The position numbers and the translations under genes were made by a program. DNA of 64,000 nt from an uncultured Alphaproteobacteria bacterium (GTDB taxonomy: Bacteria; Pseudomonadota; Alphaproteobacteria; Rhizobiales; Ancalomicrobiaceae), in assembly GCA_937864925.1 (NCBI GenBank), contig CALMFH010000154.1, positions 1 to 64,000 of the forward strand, given 5' to 3'. Numbering within the stretch: the stretch's first letter is position 1; the number at the start of each line of letters is the position of its first letter. This document shows, in pieces, positions 53,692-62,138 of this stretch. The notes below the pieces were generated by a model that ran no database searches, was not told where the DNA came from, and worked only from the letters and a program-made list of their open reading frames with translations.

Positions 53692-55865
53692 GCGGCGACC
53701 TCCTGTGGCCGGGCGGCGGGGGCATGGGGGGTGGGTCGGGCGATGCGACGCTCGCCGACGATCCATTGGATGAAGATGATGGCGAGGCCCATCAGCACCA
53801 CCAGCACCGAGGAATAGGCGATGGCGAGGCCGAAGTCGCCGATCTCGACACGTCCGACGATGTAGGACGTCGCCATGTCGTGGCGGGCCGAGACCAGGAA
53901 GATGACGGCGCTGACCGAGGTGATGGCGCGCACGAAGGAATAGACCAGCGCCGCGACGATCGCCGGCCTGAGCAGCGGCATGATCACCCGGCGGATGGTC
54001 TGGGCGCTGTTGGCGCCGAGCGTCAGGGCGCATTCGTCGAGGTTCTTGTCGAGCTGGCTCATCGCCGCGACACCGGCGCGGATGGCCACCGGCATGTTGC
54101 GGAAGACGAAGCAGACGACCAGGATCGCCGCCGTGCCGGTCAGTTCCACCGGCGGTTGGTTGAAGGCGAGGATGTAGGCGACGCCGATCACCGTACCGGG
54201 AATGGCGAAGCTCAGCATGGTCATGAATTCGAAGGTCGCCTGACCGGTGAAACGCTGCCGCACCAGCAGGTAGGCGGTGATCAGCCCCATCGCCGCGGTC
54301 AGCGGGGCGGAGACCGCCGAGACTTCGAGGGTGGTGAAGAGCGAGTTCCACGCCCGCCCGGTCCACAACAGGCCGTACTGGTTCCAGTCGAGGCCGAAGG
54401 CGGTGACGTAGTGGCGCAGCGTGAAGGTGTTGTTGCGGCCCCAGTTCTCGACGAAGCCGCCGTAGAGGATCAGGCCGTAGAGCAGGAAGGTGAAGGCGGC
54501 CCAGGGCAGCGCGGTGGCGTAGACCGCGTTCTTCAGCCAGCGCGGCAGTTCGGCCGGCGTGCCGGCGAAGCCTTTGCCGCCGACCGTGGTGTAGGAGCCG
54601 GTGCCGACCCACCGCCGCTGCACCAGGAAGGCGCCGATGCACAGCGCCAGCAGCACGATCCCGAGCGCCGCGGCGCGGCCCGGGTCGTTCTGGGCGCCGA
54701 CCACCGCATAGAAGATCTTGGTGGAGAGCACCTCGTAGCCGCCGCCCATCACCAGCGGATTGCCGAAGTCGGCGAGGCTCTCGATGAAACCGACCAGGAA
54801 GGCGTTGGCGAGGCCGGGCCGCATCAGCGGCCAGGTGACTCGTCTGAAGGTCTGCCAGCGGCCGGCGCGCAGGGTCTGCGCCGCCTCCTCCATCGACGGG
54901 GCGATGCCCTGGACGACACCGATCAGCACCAGGAAGGCGATCGGCGTGAAGGCCAGCGTCTGGGTGAGCAGGATGCCGGGCAGGCCGTAGATCCAGCGCG
55001 TCGCGGTCAGCCCGAAGTTCTCGGCGAGGAACAGCGTGACCGTACCGTTGCGGCCGAAGAGCAGGATGACCGCGAGGCCGATGACGAAGGGCGGGGTGAT
55101 GATCGGCAGCACCGACAGAAGACGCAACAGGCGCTGATAGGGGAAGGTGGTCCGCGTCGCGACCAGGGCGAAGGCGAGACCGAGCACCGTGGTGATGACG
55201 CCGCACAGTGTGCCCAGCACCACCGAGTTCCAGACGACGCCGCAGCGGGTCGTACCGGTGACGCAGCCGAGCGACCAGATGTCTTTGGCGGTCAGGCGGT
55301 GGATCAGCGCCGCCGGGCCGGACATGTCGGCGTCGGGCAGCATCGCCTGGGAGAACACCGTCGACACCGGCCAGAAGACGAAGAGCGAGATCGAGGCGAC
55401 GAGCAGCCCGATGGCGCCGGTGGTGAAGCGGTCGCCCTTCATGGCACCACGGGCGGCGAGCCCCATGGTGAGGAAGAACAGGAAGGCGAGGGCGGTGGCC
55501 ATCGCTCCGAAGCCCATGCCGGGTTGTCCGGCGGCGATTGGGCCGAAGAGATCGGCGAGGAAGGGCCATGCCCAGCCCTTGTGGATGATCGCCACCCCCT
55601 GCAGCATCATCCAGCCGAGGCCGCCGGCACCGGCGACGACCAGCGCCGGCCCGACGAGACGCGATCGCGTCGCGACGAAGGGAACGGGCAGGGCGAGGAA
55701 CAGGCCGAGCGGCAGGAGCCACGGCGCGTCGTCGAGACCGGCGAGGAGGCCGGAGGCCGGCCAGCCCCCGAGGATCGGCTGACGCGACGAGGCGAAGCCG
55801 TACCAGGGCGCGATCGTCCAGGCGATCCAGCCGACGATCAGCCAGAGGAGATGCGAGCGGAACAT
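53688..55865 (-). CDS. ABC transporter permease with two fused permease domains (AfuB/FbpB type)
   Basis: The 725-residue protein has about 14 membrane segments and two EAA-type docking loops: EEAAQTLRAGRWQTFRRVTWPLMRP in the first half and DECALTLGANSAQTIRRVIMPLLRP in the second, showing that two permease domains are fused, as in AfuB/FbpB-type importers. Long hydrophobic N-terminal extension (about 1-180, with three or four extra segments) is common to the large form of this family. Substrates of this family include ferric ion, hexose phosphates, phosphoglycerate and aminoethylphosphonate. Confidence 0.9.
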   Translation of the reverse strand: MFRSHLLWLIVGWIAWTIAPWYGFASSRQPILGGWPASGLLAGLDDAPWLLPLGLFLALPVPFVATRSRLVGPALVVAGAGGLGWMMLQGVAIIHKGWAWPFLADLFGPIAAGQPGMGFGAMATALAFLFFLTMGLAARGAMKGDRFTTGAIGLLVASISLFVFWPVSTVFSQAMLPDADMSGPAALIHRLTAKDIWSLGCVTGTTRCGVVWNSVVLGTLCGVITTVLGLAFALVATRTTFPYQRLLRLLSVLPIITPPFVIGLAVILLFGRNGTVTLFLAENFGLTATRWIYGLPGILLTQTLAFTPIAFLVLIGVVQGIAPSMEEAAQTLRAGRWQTFRRVTWPLMRPGLANAFLVGFIESLADFGNPLVMGGGYEVLSTKIFYAVVGAQNDPGRAAALGIVLLALCIGAFLVQRRWVGTGSYTTVGGKGFAGTPAELPRWLKNAVYATALPWAAFTFLLYGLILYGGFVENWGRNNTFTLRHYVTAFGLDWNQYGLLWTGRAWNSLFTTLEVSAVSAPLTAAMGLITAYLLVRQRFTGQATFEFMTMLSFAIPGTVIGVAYILAFNQPPVELTGTAAILVVCFVFRNMPVAIRAGVAAMSQLDKNLDECALTLGANSAQTIRRVIMPLLRPAIVAALVYSFVRAITSVSAVIFLVSARHDMATSYIVGRVEIGDFGLAIAYSSVLVVLMGLAIIFIQWIVGERRIARPTPHAPAARPQEVAA

Positions 55866-55946
55866 GGCGCCGTCTCCGGTCCCGAACCGACGGGGAGAGC
55901 GGCCTCCCGGGTCACCCGGGAGGCCGGACGGGGTCGTCCGCGGTGA

Positions 55947-56978
55947 TCAGCGCAGGTTGCCGATCTCGTTGTCCCAGCGCGAGAGCAGGCGCTTGCGCTC
56001 GGCCGCCGAGCCGAACTTCTTGAAATCGTAGTCGATCAGCTTGACCTTCTCCAGTCGCGGCGCGTGCGGGGAGAGCGGCGTGGCGACATTGGCCTGCACC
56101 TGGTAGCTCTTCGCCTGATCGGCGGTCTCCTGCGCCTTGGGGGTCAGAGCGAATTCGTAGAACTTCTTGGCGAGGTCCGGGTTCGGGCCGCCCTTGATGA
56201 TGCCCATCGAGCCGACTTCGTAACCGGTGCCTTCGCAGGGGGCGACCACCTTCACCGGGAAGCCGTTGACCGTCTGGGTGACGCCGTCGTGCATGAAGAC
56301 GATGCCGATCGAGGCCTCGCCCCGCCCCGCCGCCACCGCCGGGGCGGCGCCCGATTTGGTGTACTGCGAGATGTTGCCGTGCAACTGCTTCATGAAGTCG
56401 AAGGCCGGGTTCTCGCCGAAGATCTGGACCAGGGTGGCGAGCGTCGCATAGGCGGTGCCGGAGGAGTTCGGATTGGCGATCTGGATCTCGCCCTTGTACT
56501 CCGGCTTCACCAGATCGGCCCAACAGGCCGGCTCCGCGACCTTCTTCTTGGCCAGCACCTCGGTGTTGACGGCGAAACCGAGGCCGCCGGCGTAGATGCC
56601 GACGGCGCGATACTGCGCGTCCGCCGCCTGACGTTGGGCCCAGGGATGGAGCTCGGCGAGCTTCGGCGACTTGTATTCCGAGAGCAGGCCGTCCTCGGCC
56701 GCCTGGAGGAAGGCGTCACCGGTGCCGCCCCACCACACGTCGCCCTTCGGGTTGGAGCCCTCGGCCTTGACCTGGGCATAGGTCTCGCCGGCGCTCTTGC
56801 GCGTCATGGCGACCTTGATGCCGGTCTCCTTGGTGAAGGCGTTCATCATCGCCTGGCACCACTCTTCCTGGACGCCGCAGTAGACGACGAGGTCGGCGGC
56901 GTTCGCCGAGGCCGCGCCGAGTGCGAGACCGAGGAGAGCCGTCGTGGCGAAGGCGAGGCGGCGGGTGGCGAGCGTCAT
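55947..56978 (-). CDS. ABC transporter periplasmic substrate-binding protein, AfuA/FbpA type
   Basis: The 343-residue protein begins with a Sec signal (about residues 1-27, cleavage near ANA-AD) and is a class-D/F-type binding protein: LVVYCGVQEEWCQAMMNAFTKETGIKVAMTRKSAGETYAQVKAE, GDVWWGGTGDAFLQAAEDGLL and GLGFAVNTEVLAKKK. Tyrosines typical of iron-binding FbpA (a YY pair near the C-terminus) are not evident, so an organophosphate such as a sugar phosphate is a better guess than Fe3+. The ribosome site GGAGGAAAAC precedes the ATG at 56978. First gene of the importer operon. Confidence 0.9.
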   Translation of the reverse strand: MTLATRRLAFATTALLGLALGAASANAADLVVYCGVQEEWCQAMMNAFTKETGIKVAMTRKSAGETYAQVKAEGSNPKGDVWWGGTGDAFLQAAEDGLLSEYKSPKLAELHPWAQRQAADAQYRAVGIYAGGLGFAVNTEVLAKKKVAEPACWADLVKPEYKGEIQIANPNSSGTAYATLATLVQIFGENPAFDFMKQLHGNISQYTKSGAAPAVAAGRGEASIGIVFMHDGVTQTVNGFPVKVVAPCEGTGYEVGSMGIIKGGPNPDLAKKFYEFALTPKAQETADQAKSYQVQANVATPLSPHAPRLEKVKLIDYDFKKFGSAAERKRLLSRWDNEIGNLR

Positions 56979-57192
56979 GTTTTCCTCCATCGGACCCGCC
57001 GTCGTTCGTTGCGGCGTCATGGGCGCCGGGTCGACGGTCGGATCGTTTCGAAACGCGATCCCACCCCGTCCGGACGAGCCGGAACGGGTCGGATGGCACT
57101 GTCGGCCGACGACGTGAACGGGGGATTTCGGACGGACCACGTCTCGCTGTAACATTGTTCACAGAAGCGACGGCCGAAGGGGGAGAGGACGC

Positions 57193-57939
57193 GTGACGTC
57201 GAACGCCGGTCACAGGATGCGGATCGCCGTCGTCGACGACGACGAGGCGGTGCGCGCCGCCGTCGTCGACACGGTCGCCTCGGAAGGGTTCGAGGCGATC
57301 CCCTGCCGCGACGCCGCGGCGCTCTTCGCCGCATTGGCCGCCGGCCGCGTCGATCTCGTGGTGCTCGACCTCCGGCTTCCCGACCGCGACGGCTTCTCGG
57401 TGGCCGCGACCATCCGGGCGTCGAGCGCGGTGCCGATCATCATGGTGTCGGGACGCGGCGGCGATCTCGACCGCATCATGGGCCTCGAGATCGGTGCCGA
57501 CGACTACGTGGTGAAGCCGTTCAACAGTCGCGAGCTGCTCGCTCGCATCAAGGCGGTGCTGCGGCGCACCGGCCGCGATGGCGGCATCGTCGCTCGCCCG
57601 GTGGTGCGCCGGGGCTGGCGCTTCGACGGCTTCGAGATCGACCTCGACCGGCGCCGTGTCTGCGGCCCCGACGGCGTGGCGATGGCCCTGACGGTCGCCG
57701 AATTCGATCTGCTCGTCGCCCTGGTCGGGGCGGCCGGGCGGGTGCTGTCGCGCGATCACCTGCTCGATCTCACCCACCGGGCCGGCGGCGAGGTGTTCGA
57801 CCGTACCGTCGACGTGCTCATCCTCCGGCTCCGCCGCAAGATCGAAGCGGATGCGACCAACCCGCGCTTCATCCGTACCGAACGCGGCCACGGGTATGTC
57901 TTCGACGTACCGGTCGAGGCGATCGACGTCGGCGGATGA
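57193..57939 (+). CDS. OmpR/PhoB-family response regulator
   Basis: The 248-residue protein has a receiver domain (about 10-122; acidic cluster D15-D17, phospho-acceptor D59 in VVLDLRLPD, lysine in DDYVVKPFN) and a winged-helix DNA-binding domain (about 145-240; LTVAEFDLLVALVGAAGRVLSRDHLL, VDVLILRLRRKIE, IRTERGHGYVF). It starts with GTG at 57193 behind a GAGAGGA site and is divergent from the importer operon, whose promoter it probably controls. The likely partner kinase lies on the far side of that operon. Confidence 0.93.
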   Translation: MTSNAGHRMRIAVVDDDEAVRAAVVDTVASEGFEAIPCRDAAALFAALAAGRVDLVVLDLRLPDRDGFSVAATIRASSAVPIIMVSGRGGDLDRIMGLEIGADDYVVKPFNSRELLARIKAVLRRTGRDGGIVARPVVRRGWRFDGFEIDLDRRRVCGPDGVAMALTVAEFDLLVALVGAAGRVLSRDHLLDLTHRAGGEVFDRTVDVLILRLRRKIEADATNPRFIRTERGHGYVFDVPVEAIDVGG

Positions 57940-57966
57940 CGAGAACCTGCTGTGATCGTTGAAAAC

Positions 57967-57980
57967 GGAAGAAACGTTCC
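57967..57980. promoter_or_regulatory. IolR-type operator GGAA-N6-TTCC upstream of iolR
   Basis: GGAAGAAACGTTCC matches exactly the GGAA-N6-TTCC motif reported for the RpiR-type inositol regulator IolR of Sinorhizobium meliloti (established knowledge, recalled). It lies 58-71 bases before the chosen start of the RpiR-family gene, where it would allow autoregulation. Two near-matches stand in the iolG/iolC promoter region (59976-59989 and 60006-60019). Confidence 0.7.
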
Positions 57981-58037
57981 ATTCCGTCGCCGCTCCGTTC
58001 TAGAATGACGCGACCCGTCATCGCGGAGTGGGACGAG

Positions 58038-58874
58038 ATGAGCGACGAGCCGACGGTACCGCGCGACTTCGAGGGGCTGAAGGCCCATCTCGGCGTAGCC
58101 CATAACGCACTGCCGAAGCGGCTGAAACAAGCAGCGGATTTCGCGCTGCGCCATCCCGACGACGTCGCCTTCGGCACGGTGGCCGAGATCGCCGTCAAGG
58201 CGGGGGTGCAGCCTTCGACCCTGGTGCGGCTGGCCCAGGCCATCGGTTACGGCGGCTTCTCCGACCTGCAGCAGGTGTTCCGCGCCCGGCTCAAGGCGGG
58301 CTGGCCGGATTATCACACACGGCTCGAGGCGCTGAAGGCGGTGGGGCCCGAGCCCCATCCCGGTCTCCATCTCCATGGCTTCTCGCAGGCCGCCATCGCC
58401 TCGCTCGAACGGCTCGGCGCGACGCTCGACCCACATCGGCTCGATGCGGCGGTCGACCTGCTCGCCGGCGCCGACACCATCCATCTCCTGGGCGCGCGGC
58501 GGGTTTTCCCGGTCACCGCCTATCTCGCCTACGCCTTCGCCAAGATGGGAGTGCGGACGCAACTCGTCGACAACGTCGGCAGTCTCGGGGGTGAGCAGAT
58601 CGCCGCGGCACGACCGGGCGACGTGGTATTGGCGGTGAGTTACGCTCCCTATACCCGCTCGACCGTCGATCTCGCCGCAACGGCTGCGGCCGCGGGCGTG
58701 CCGATGCTGGCGATCACCGACTCCGCCTTCTCGCCGTTGGTCTCGATGGCACGGGTCTGGCTCGAAGTGGCGGAAGCCGACTACGGTGCCTTCCGCTCGC
58801 TCGCCGCCAGCTTCGCCCTGGTCATGGCCCTCGCCGTCTCGGTCGGCGAGAAGCGCGAGGCCGGGCAGGGGTGA
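58038..58874 (+). CDS. iolR: MurR/RpiR-family transcriptional regulator, probable inositol-catabolism regulator IolR
   Basis: The 278-residue protein has an N-terminal RpiR helix-turn-helix (about 5-80; FGTVAEIAVKAGVQPSTLVRLAQAIGYGGFSDLQQVFR) and a SIS sugar-phosphate-binding domain (about 120-255; LLGARRVFPVTAYLAYAFAKMG and AISYAPYT-like AVSYAPYTRSTVDLA). In rhizobia the RpiR-type IolR represses iol genes and responds to an inositol-derived phosphate. I chose the ATG at 58038, which has GGAG at 58025-58028; an ATG at 58005 without a ribosome site is possible. It converges with iolG. A GGAA-N6-TTCC site precedes it. Confidence 0.87.
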   Translation: MSDEPTVPRDFEGLKAHLGVAHNALPKRLKQAADFALRHPDDVAFGTVAEIAVKAGVQPSTLVRLAQAIGYGGFSDLQQVFRARLKAGWPDYHTRLEALKAVGPEPHPGLHLHGFSQAAIASLERLGATLDPHRLDAAVDLLAGADTIHLLGARRVFPVTAYLAYAFAKMGVRTQLVDNVGSLGGEQIAAARPGDVVLAVSYAPYTRSTVDLAATAAAAGVPMLAITDSAFSPLVSMARVWLEVAEADYGAFRSLAASFALVMALAVSVGEKREAGQG

Positions 58875-58886
58875 GCCGAACGACGA

Positions 58887-58911
58887 CGCCCGGCGCGGGC
58901 GGCGCCGGGCG
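58887..58911. terminator. Bidirectional hairpin terminator between iolR and iolG
   Basis: CGCCCGGCGC (58887-58896) and GCGCCGGGCG (58902-58911) form a perfect 10-bp stem with a 5-base loop, in the 64-base gap between two convergent genes. It is well placed to end both transcripts, although no T-run follows either side. Confidence 0.6.
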
Positions 58912-58938
58912 AGGGGTCGTGACGGGCGCCGCCGTGGT

Positions 58939-59925
58939 TCAGACGCGCACCGGCTCGCCGGTCTTCCACGACGCCGTCGCGGCGTCGGCGAGGCGTTGAG
59001 CGGCGAGGCCGTCCTCGCCGCTCGGCGTCGGGGCGATGCCCTTCTCGACGCTGTCGACGAAGGTGGCGAGTTCGGCGCGATAGGCTTCGGCGTAGCGCTC
59101 CAGGAAGAAGTGCTGCACCGGATCGGCGCGGAAACCGTCGCCCGACGCCAGTTCCACCGTCGACTCGTGGACGTTGCCGGCGCGCAGCATGCCCTTCGAC
59201 CCGTGCACCTCGATGCGCTGGTCGTAGCCGTAGGTGGCACGGCGCGAATTGGAGATCTGGCACAGCCGCCCGGACGCGGTCCGCATGGTGACCACGGCGG
59301 TGTCGGCGTCGCCGGCCGCGCCGATCTCGGGATCGACCAGCGCCGAGCCCATGGCGTGGACCTCGATCGGCTCGTCGCCGCAGAGGAGGAAACGAGCCAT
59401 GTCGAAGTCGTGGATCATCATGTCACGGAAGATGCCGCCGGAGGTGGCGACATAACTCGCCGGCGGCGGTGCCGGATCGCGCGACAGGATGGTGACGATC
59501 TCGGTCTCACCGATCGCACCGGCGGCGAGACGGCGACGCAATTCGGCGAAGTTCGGGTCGAAGCGACGGTTGAAGCCGATCATCAGCGGCACGCCGGCCG
59601 CTTTCACCACCGCCAGGCAGGCGACGATGCGCTCGGCGGAGAGATCGACCGGCTTCTCGCAGAAGATCGCTTTGCCGGCGCGAGCCGCCTTCTCGATGAA
59701 GTCGGCGTGGGTGGTGGTCGGTGTACCGATGATGACGGCGTCGACGTCACGTCCCTCGATGGCGGCGTCGATGTCGCGCACCTCGGCGCCGGTGGCGGCG
59801 GCCAACTCCTCGGCCGAAGGCCGATGCGGGTCGGCGACCGCGACGAGCTTCACGCCGGGCCGACCGGCGACGTTACGGCCGTGGATCTTGCCGATGCGAC
59901 CGGCGCCGAGAACCGCGATTCTCAT
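58939..59925 (-). CDS. iolG: Inositol 2-dehydrogenase
   Basis: The 328-residue Gfo/Idh/MocA-family protein oxidises myo-inositol to 2-keto-myo-inositol (scyllo-inosose) with NAD+, the first step of inositol catabolism. The N-terminal nucleotide motif is GAGRIG (8-13 region), E90-K91-P92 is the family's EKP with the catalytic lysine, and IFRDMMIHDFDMARF contains the catalytic Asp/His pair. Length matches IolG (about 330). The ATG at 59925 begins the family sequence; the frame upstream to 60123 covers the promoter. It is divergent from iolC. Confidence 0.94.
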   Translation of the reverse strand: MRIAVLGAGRIGKIHGRNVAGRPGVKLVAVADPHRPSAEELAAATGAEVRDIDAAIEGRDVDAVIIGTPTTTHADFIEKAARAGKAIFCEKPVDLSAERIVACLAVVKAAGVPLMIGFNRRFDPNFAELRRRLAAGAIGETEIVTILSRDPAPPPASYVATSGGIFRDMMIHDFDMARFLLCGDEPIEVHAMGSALVDPEIGAAGDADTAVVTMRTASGRLCQISNSRRATYGYDQRIEVHGSKGMLRAGNVHESTVELASGDGFRADPVQHFFLERYAEAYRAELATFVDSVEKGIAPTPSGEDGLAAQRLADAATASWKTGEPVRV

Positions 59926-59975
59926 GTGTCGTCTCCTCGCTGGGTCGACCGCACGTTCCGCGACTCGACCGATGA

Positions 59976-59989
59976 AGAACATATATTCC
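59976..59989. promoter_or_regulatory. Candidate IolR operator (AGAA-N6-TTCC) in the iolG-iolC promoter region
   Basis: AGAACATATATTCC differs by one base from GGAA-N6-TTCC. It lies 51 bases before the iolG start in the most AT-rich patch of the divergent region. A second near-site begins exactly 30 bases further (60006), about three helical turns away, on the same face of the DNA. Confidence 0.6.
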
Positions 59990-60005
59990 GAATTGACTTC
60001 ATCAT

Positions 60006-60019
60006 AGAACGGAAGTTTC
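60006..60019. promoter_or_regulatory. Second candidate IolR operator (AGAA-N6-TTTC)
   Basis: AGAACGGAAGTTTC matches the IolR motif with two mismatches. Its spacing of 30 bases from the first candidate site suggests cooperative binding between iolG (leftward) and iolC (rightward). Confidence 0.45.
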
Positions 60020-60161
60020 ATATCGACAACGATCGTCGGTGACGCCGTCGCGCGAGTCGACGGGTTTCCCCGGTCCGGGCCGCGCGGACGAGGCCCGACG
60101 AAGGCCGAGGCGACCCCATCCACGGCCGCGCCGACGGCAGAGGTTTTCGGGAGGACGCAGG

Positions 60162-62087
60162 ATGACCGCAGCGGCCGTGACCGAACCGCGTCTCGACGTC
60201 GTCACCATCGGCCGCTCCTCGGTCGACCTCTACGGCCAGCAGATCGGCGGGACGCTCGAGGACATGGCGAGCTTCACCAAGGCGGTCGGCGGCTGCCCCT
60301 CCAACATCGCCATCGGTTCTGCCCGGCTGGGGCTGAAGTCGGCGGTGATCACCCGCGTCGGCGACGAGCAGATGGGGCGTTTCATCCGCGAGCAGTTCGT
60401 CCGCGAGGGCGTCGAGGTCGCGGGCGTGACGACCGACCCACAGCGGCTGACCGCGTTGGTGCTGCTGGCGGTGCGCGATCGCAAGACCTTTCCGCTGATC
60501 TTCTATCGCGAGAACTGCGCCGACATGGCGCTGGAGCCGGCGGACGTCGACGAGGGTCTCGTCGCCTCCGCCGCCGCGGTGCTGGTCACGGGCACGCATT
60601 TCTCGCGCCCCAACACAGCCGCGGCGCAGAAGCGCGCCATCGAAATCGCCCGCACCCACGGCCGCAAGGTGGTGTTCGACATCGACTATCGCCCCAATCT
60701 CTGGGGGCTCGCCGGCCACGCCGCCGGCGAAGAGCGCTACATCCGCTCCGACGCGGTCACCGCCCATCTCGCACCCGTCCTGGCGCTCTGCGATCTGGTC
60801 GTCGGCACCGAAGAAGAGCTCTTCATCGCCTCCGGACATTCGGAGATCATCGACGCATTGCGCGAAGTCCGCCGGCTGGCGCCCGCCGCGACGATCGTCT
60901 GCAAGCGCGGACCGATGGGCTGCGTCGTCTTCCCCGGCGACATCCCCGACAGCGTCGAGAAAGGCATCCGCGGCCCCGGTTTCCCGGTCGAGGTCTACAA
61001 CGTGCTCGGTGCCGGCGACGCCTTCATGTCGGGCTTCCTGCGCGGCTGGCTGCGGGGCGAGCCGCTCGCCACCTGTGCCACCTGGGCCAACGCCTGCGGC
61101 GCCTTCGCGGTGTCGCGGCTGCTGTGCTCGCCGGAGAACCCGACCTGGACCGAGCTGCAGCATTTCCTCGGCTTCGGCAGCCGCCACCGTGCCCTGCGCT
61201 TCGACGCGGCGCTCAATCATCTCCACTGGGCCACGACCCGCCGGCCGCAACCCGCGACGCTGATGGCCTTCGCCATCGATCACCGCGCCCAACTCGAGGC
61301 GATGGCCGACGAGATCGCTGCCGATCGCGCCCGCATCGCCGATTTCAAGGTGCTGGCGGTCGAGGCGGCGGCACGGGTCGCCGATGGTCGGCCCGGCTAC
61401 GGCATGTTGCTCGACGGCACCTACGGGGCGGAGGCGCTGTTCCGCGCCACCGACCATGGGTTCTGGATCGGTCGGCCGATCGAGGCGCCGGGATCGCGGC
61501 CGCTCGACTTCGACCGGATGTCGAGCCTCGGCGCCCATCTCGTCGAATGGCCGGTGCATCACACCGTGAAATGCCTGTGCTTCTACCGGCCGGACGATCC
61601 GGAGGAGTTGAAGGCGCGACAGGAGCGCGAGCTTCTCCGCGTCCACGACGCGGTGCGCACCCTCGGGCGCGAATTGCTCCTGGAGATCATCGCCGGCGTC
61701 CACGGCCCCCTCGCGCCGGACACCATCCCGGCGGTTCTGGAACGTATCTACGACCTCGGCATCCATCCCGACTGGTGGAAGCTCGAGCCGCAAGCCGATC
61801 CGGGCGCCTGGCAGGCGATCGGCGACGTGATCCGCCGCCACGATCCGTTCTGCCGCGGCATCGTCCTGCTCGGTCTCGACGCACCCGAGGTGGAACTCGC
61901 CGCCGCCTTCGCCGCGGCGCGCAGCGAGCCGCTGGTCAAGGGCTTCGCCGTCGGTCGCACCATCTTCGCCGATGCGGCGCGGGCCTGGCTCGCCGGCCGT
62001 ATCGACGACGCGACGGCGGTCGCCGACATGGCGGCACGGTTCGAACGGTTGACGCGAGCCTGGAGCGGTTGCGCGCCTCCCGCCTGA
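60162..62087 (+). CDS. iolC: Bifunctional 5-dehydro-2-deoxygluconokinase / DUF2090 (aldolase-like) protein
   Basis: The 641-residue protein fuses IolC with a DUF2090 domain. Residues about 10-335 are a PfkB-type sugar kinase: VTIGRSSVDLYG at the start, GGCPSNIAIGSARLGL, and the catalytic base region NVLGAGDAFMSGFLRGWL (aspartate in GAGDAF). Residues about 350-630 are DUF2090, a TIM-barrel-like domain related to class I aldolases, beginning MAFAIDHRAQLEAMADE. The kinase phosphorylates 5-dehydro-2-deoxygluconate; the second domain is thought to cleave the product, as in the fused form common in rhizobia. The ATG at 60162 is 10 bases after GGGAGG. Confidence 0.94.
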   Translation: MTAAAVTEPRLDVVTIGRSSVDLYGQQIGGTLEDMASFTKAVGGCPSNIAIGSARLGLKSAVITRVGDEQMGRFIREQFVREGVEVAGVTTDPQRLTALVLLAVRDRKTFPLIFYRENCADMALEPADVDEGLVASAAAVLVTGTHFSRPNTAAAQKRAIEIARTHGRKVVFDIDYRPNLWGLAGHAAGEERYIRSDAVTAHLAPVLALCDLVVGTEEELFIASGHSEIIDALREVRRLAPAATIVCKRGPMGCVVFPGDIPDSVEKGIRGPGFPVEVYNVLGAGDAFMSGFLRGWLRGEPLATCATWANACGAFAVSRLLCSPENPTWTELQHFLGFGSRHRALRFDAALNHLHWATTRRPQPATLMAFAIDHRAQLEAMADEIAADRARIADFKVLAVEAAARVADGRPGYGMLLDGTYGAEALFRATDHGFWIGRPIEAPGSRPLDFDRMSSLGAHLVEWPVHHTVKCLCFYRPDDPEELKARQERELLRVHDAVRTLGRELLLEIIAGVHGPLAPDTIPAVLERIYDLGIHPDWWKLEPQADPGAWQAIGDVIRRHDPFCRGIVLLGLDAPEVELAAAFAAARSEPLVKGFAVGRTIFADAARAWLAGRIDDATAVADMAARFERLTRAWSGCAPPA

Positions 62088-62138
62088 GGCCGACACTCGC
62101 GACCGCCGGCCCGACCCTCTTCGGAAGGATCGAACACG

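Noticed and set aside
52603-55722. A possible 1039-residue fusion of the ABC ATPase with upstream sequence
   Set aside because: Only the part from 53691 is ATPase. The rest is the permease gene read in a wrong frame; the real start overlaps the permease stop by 4 bases.
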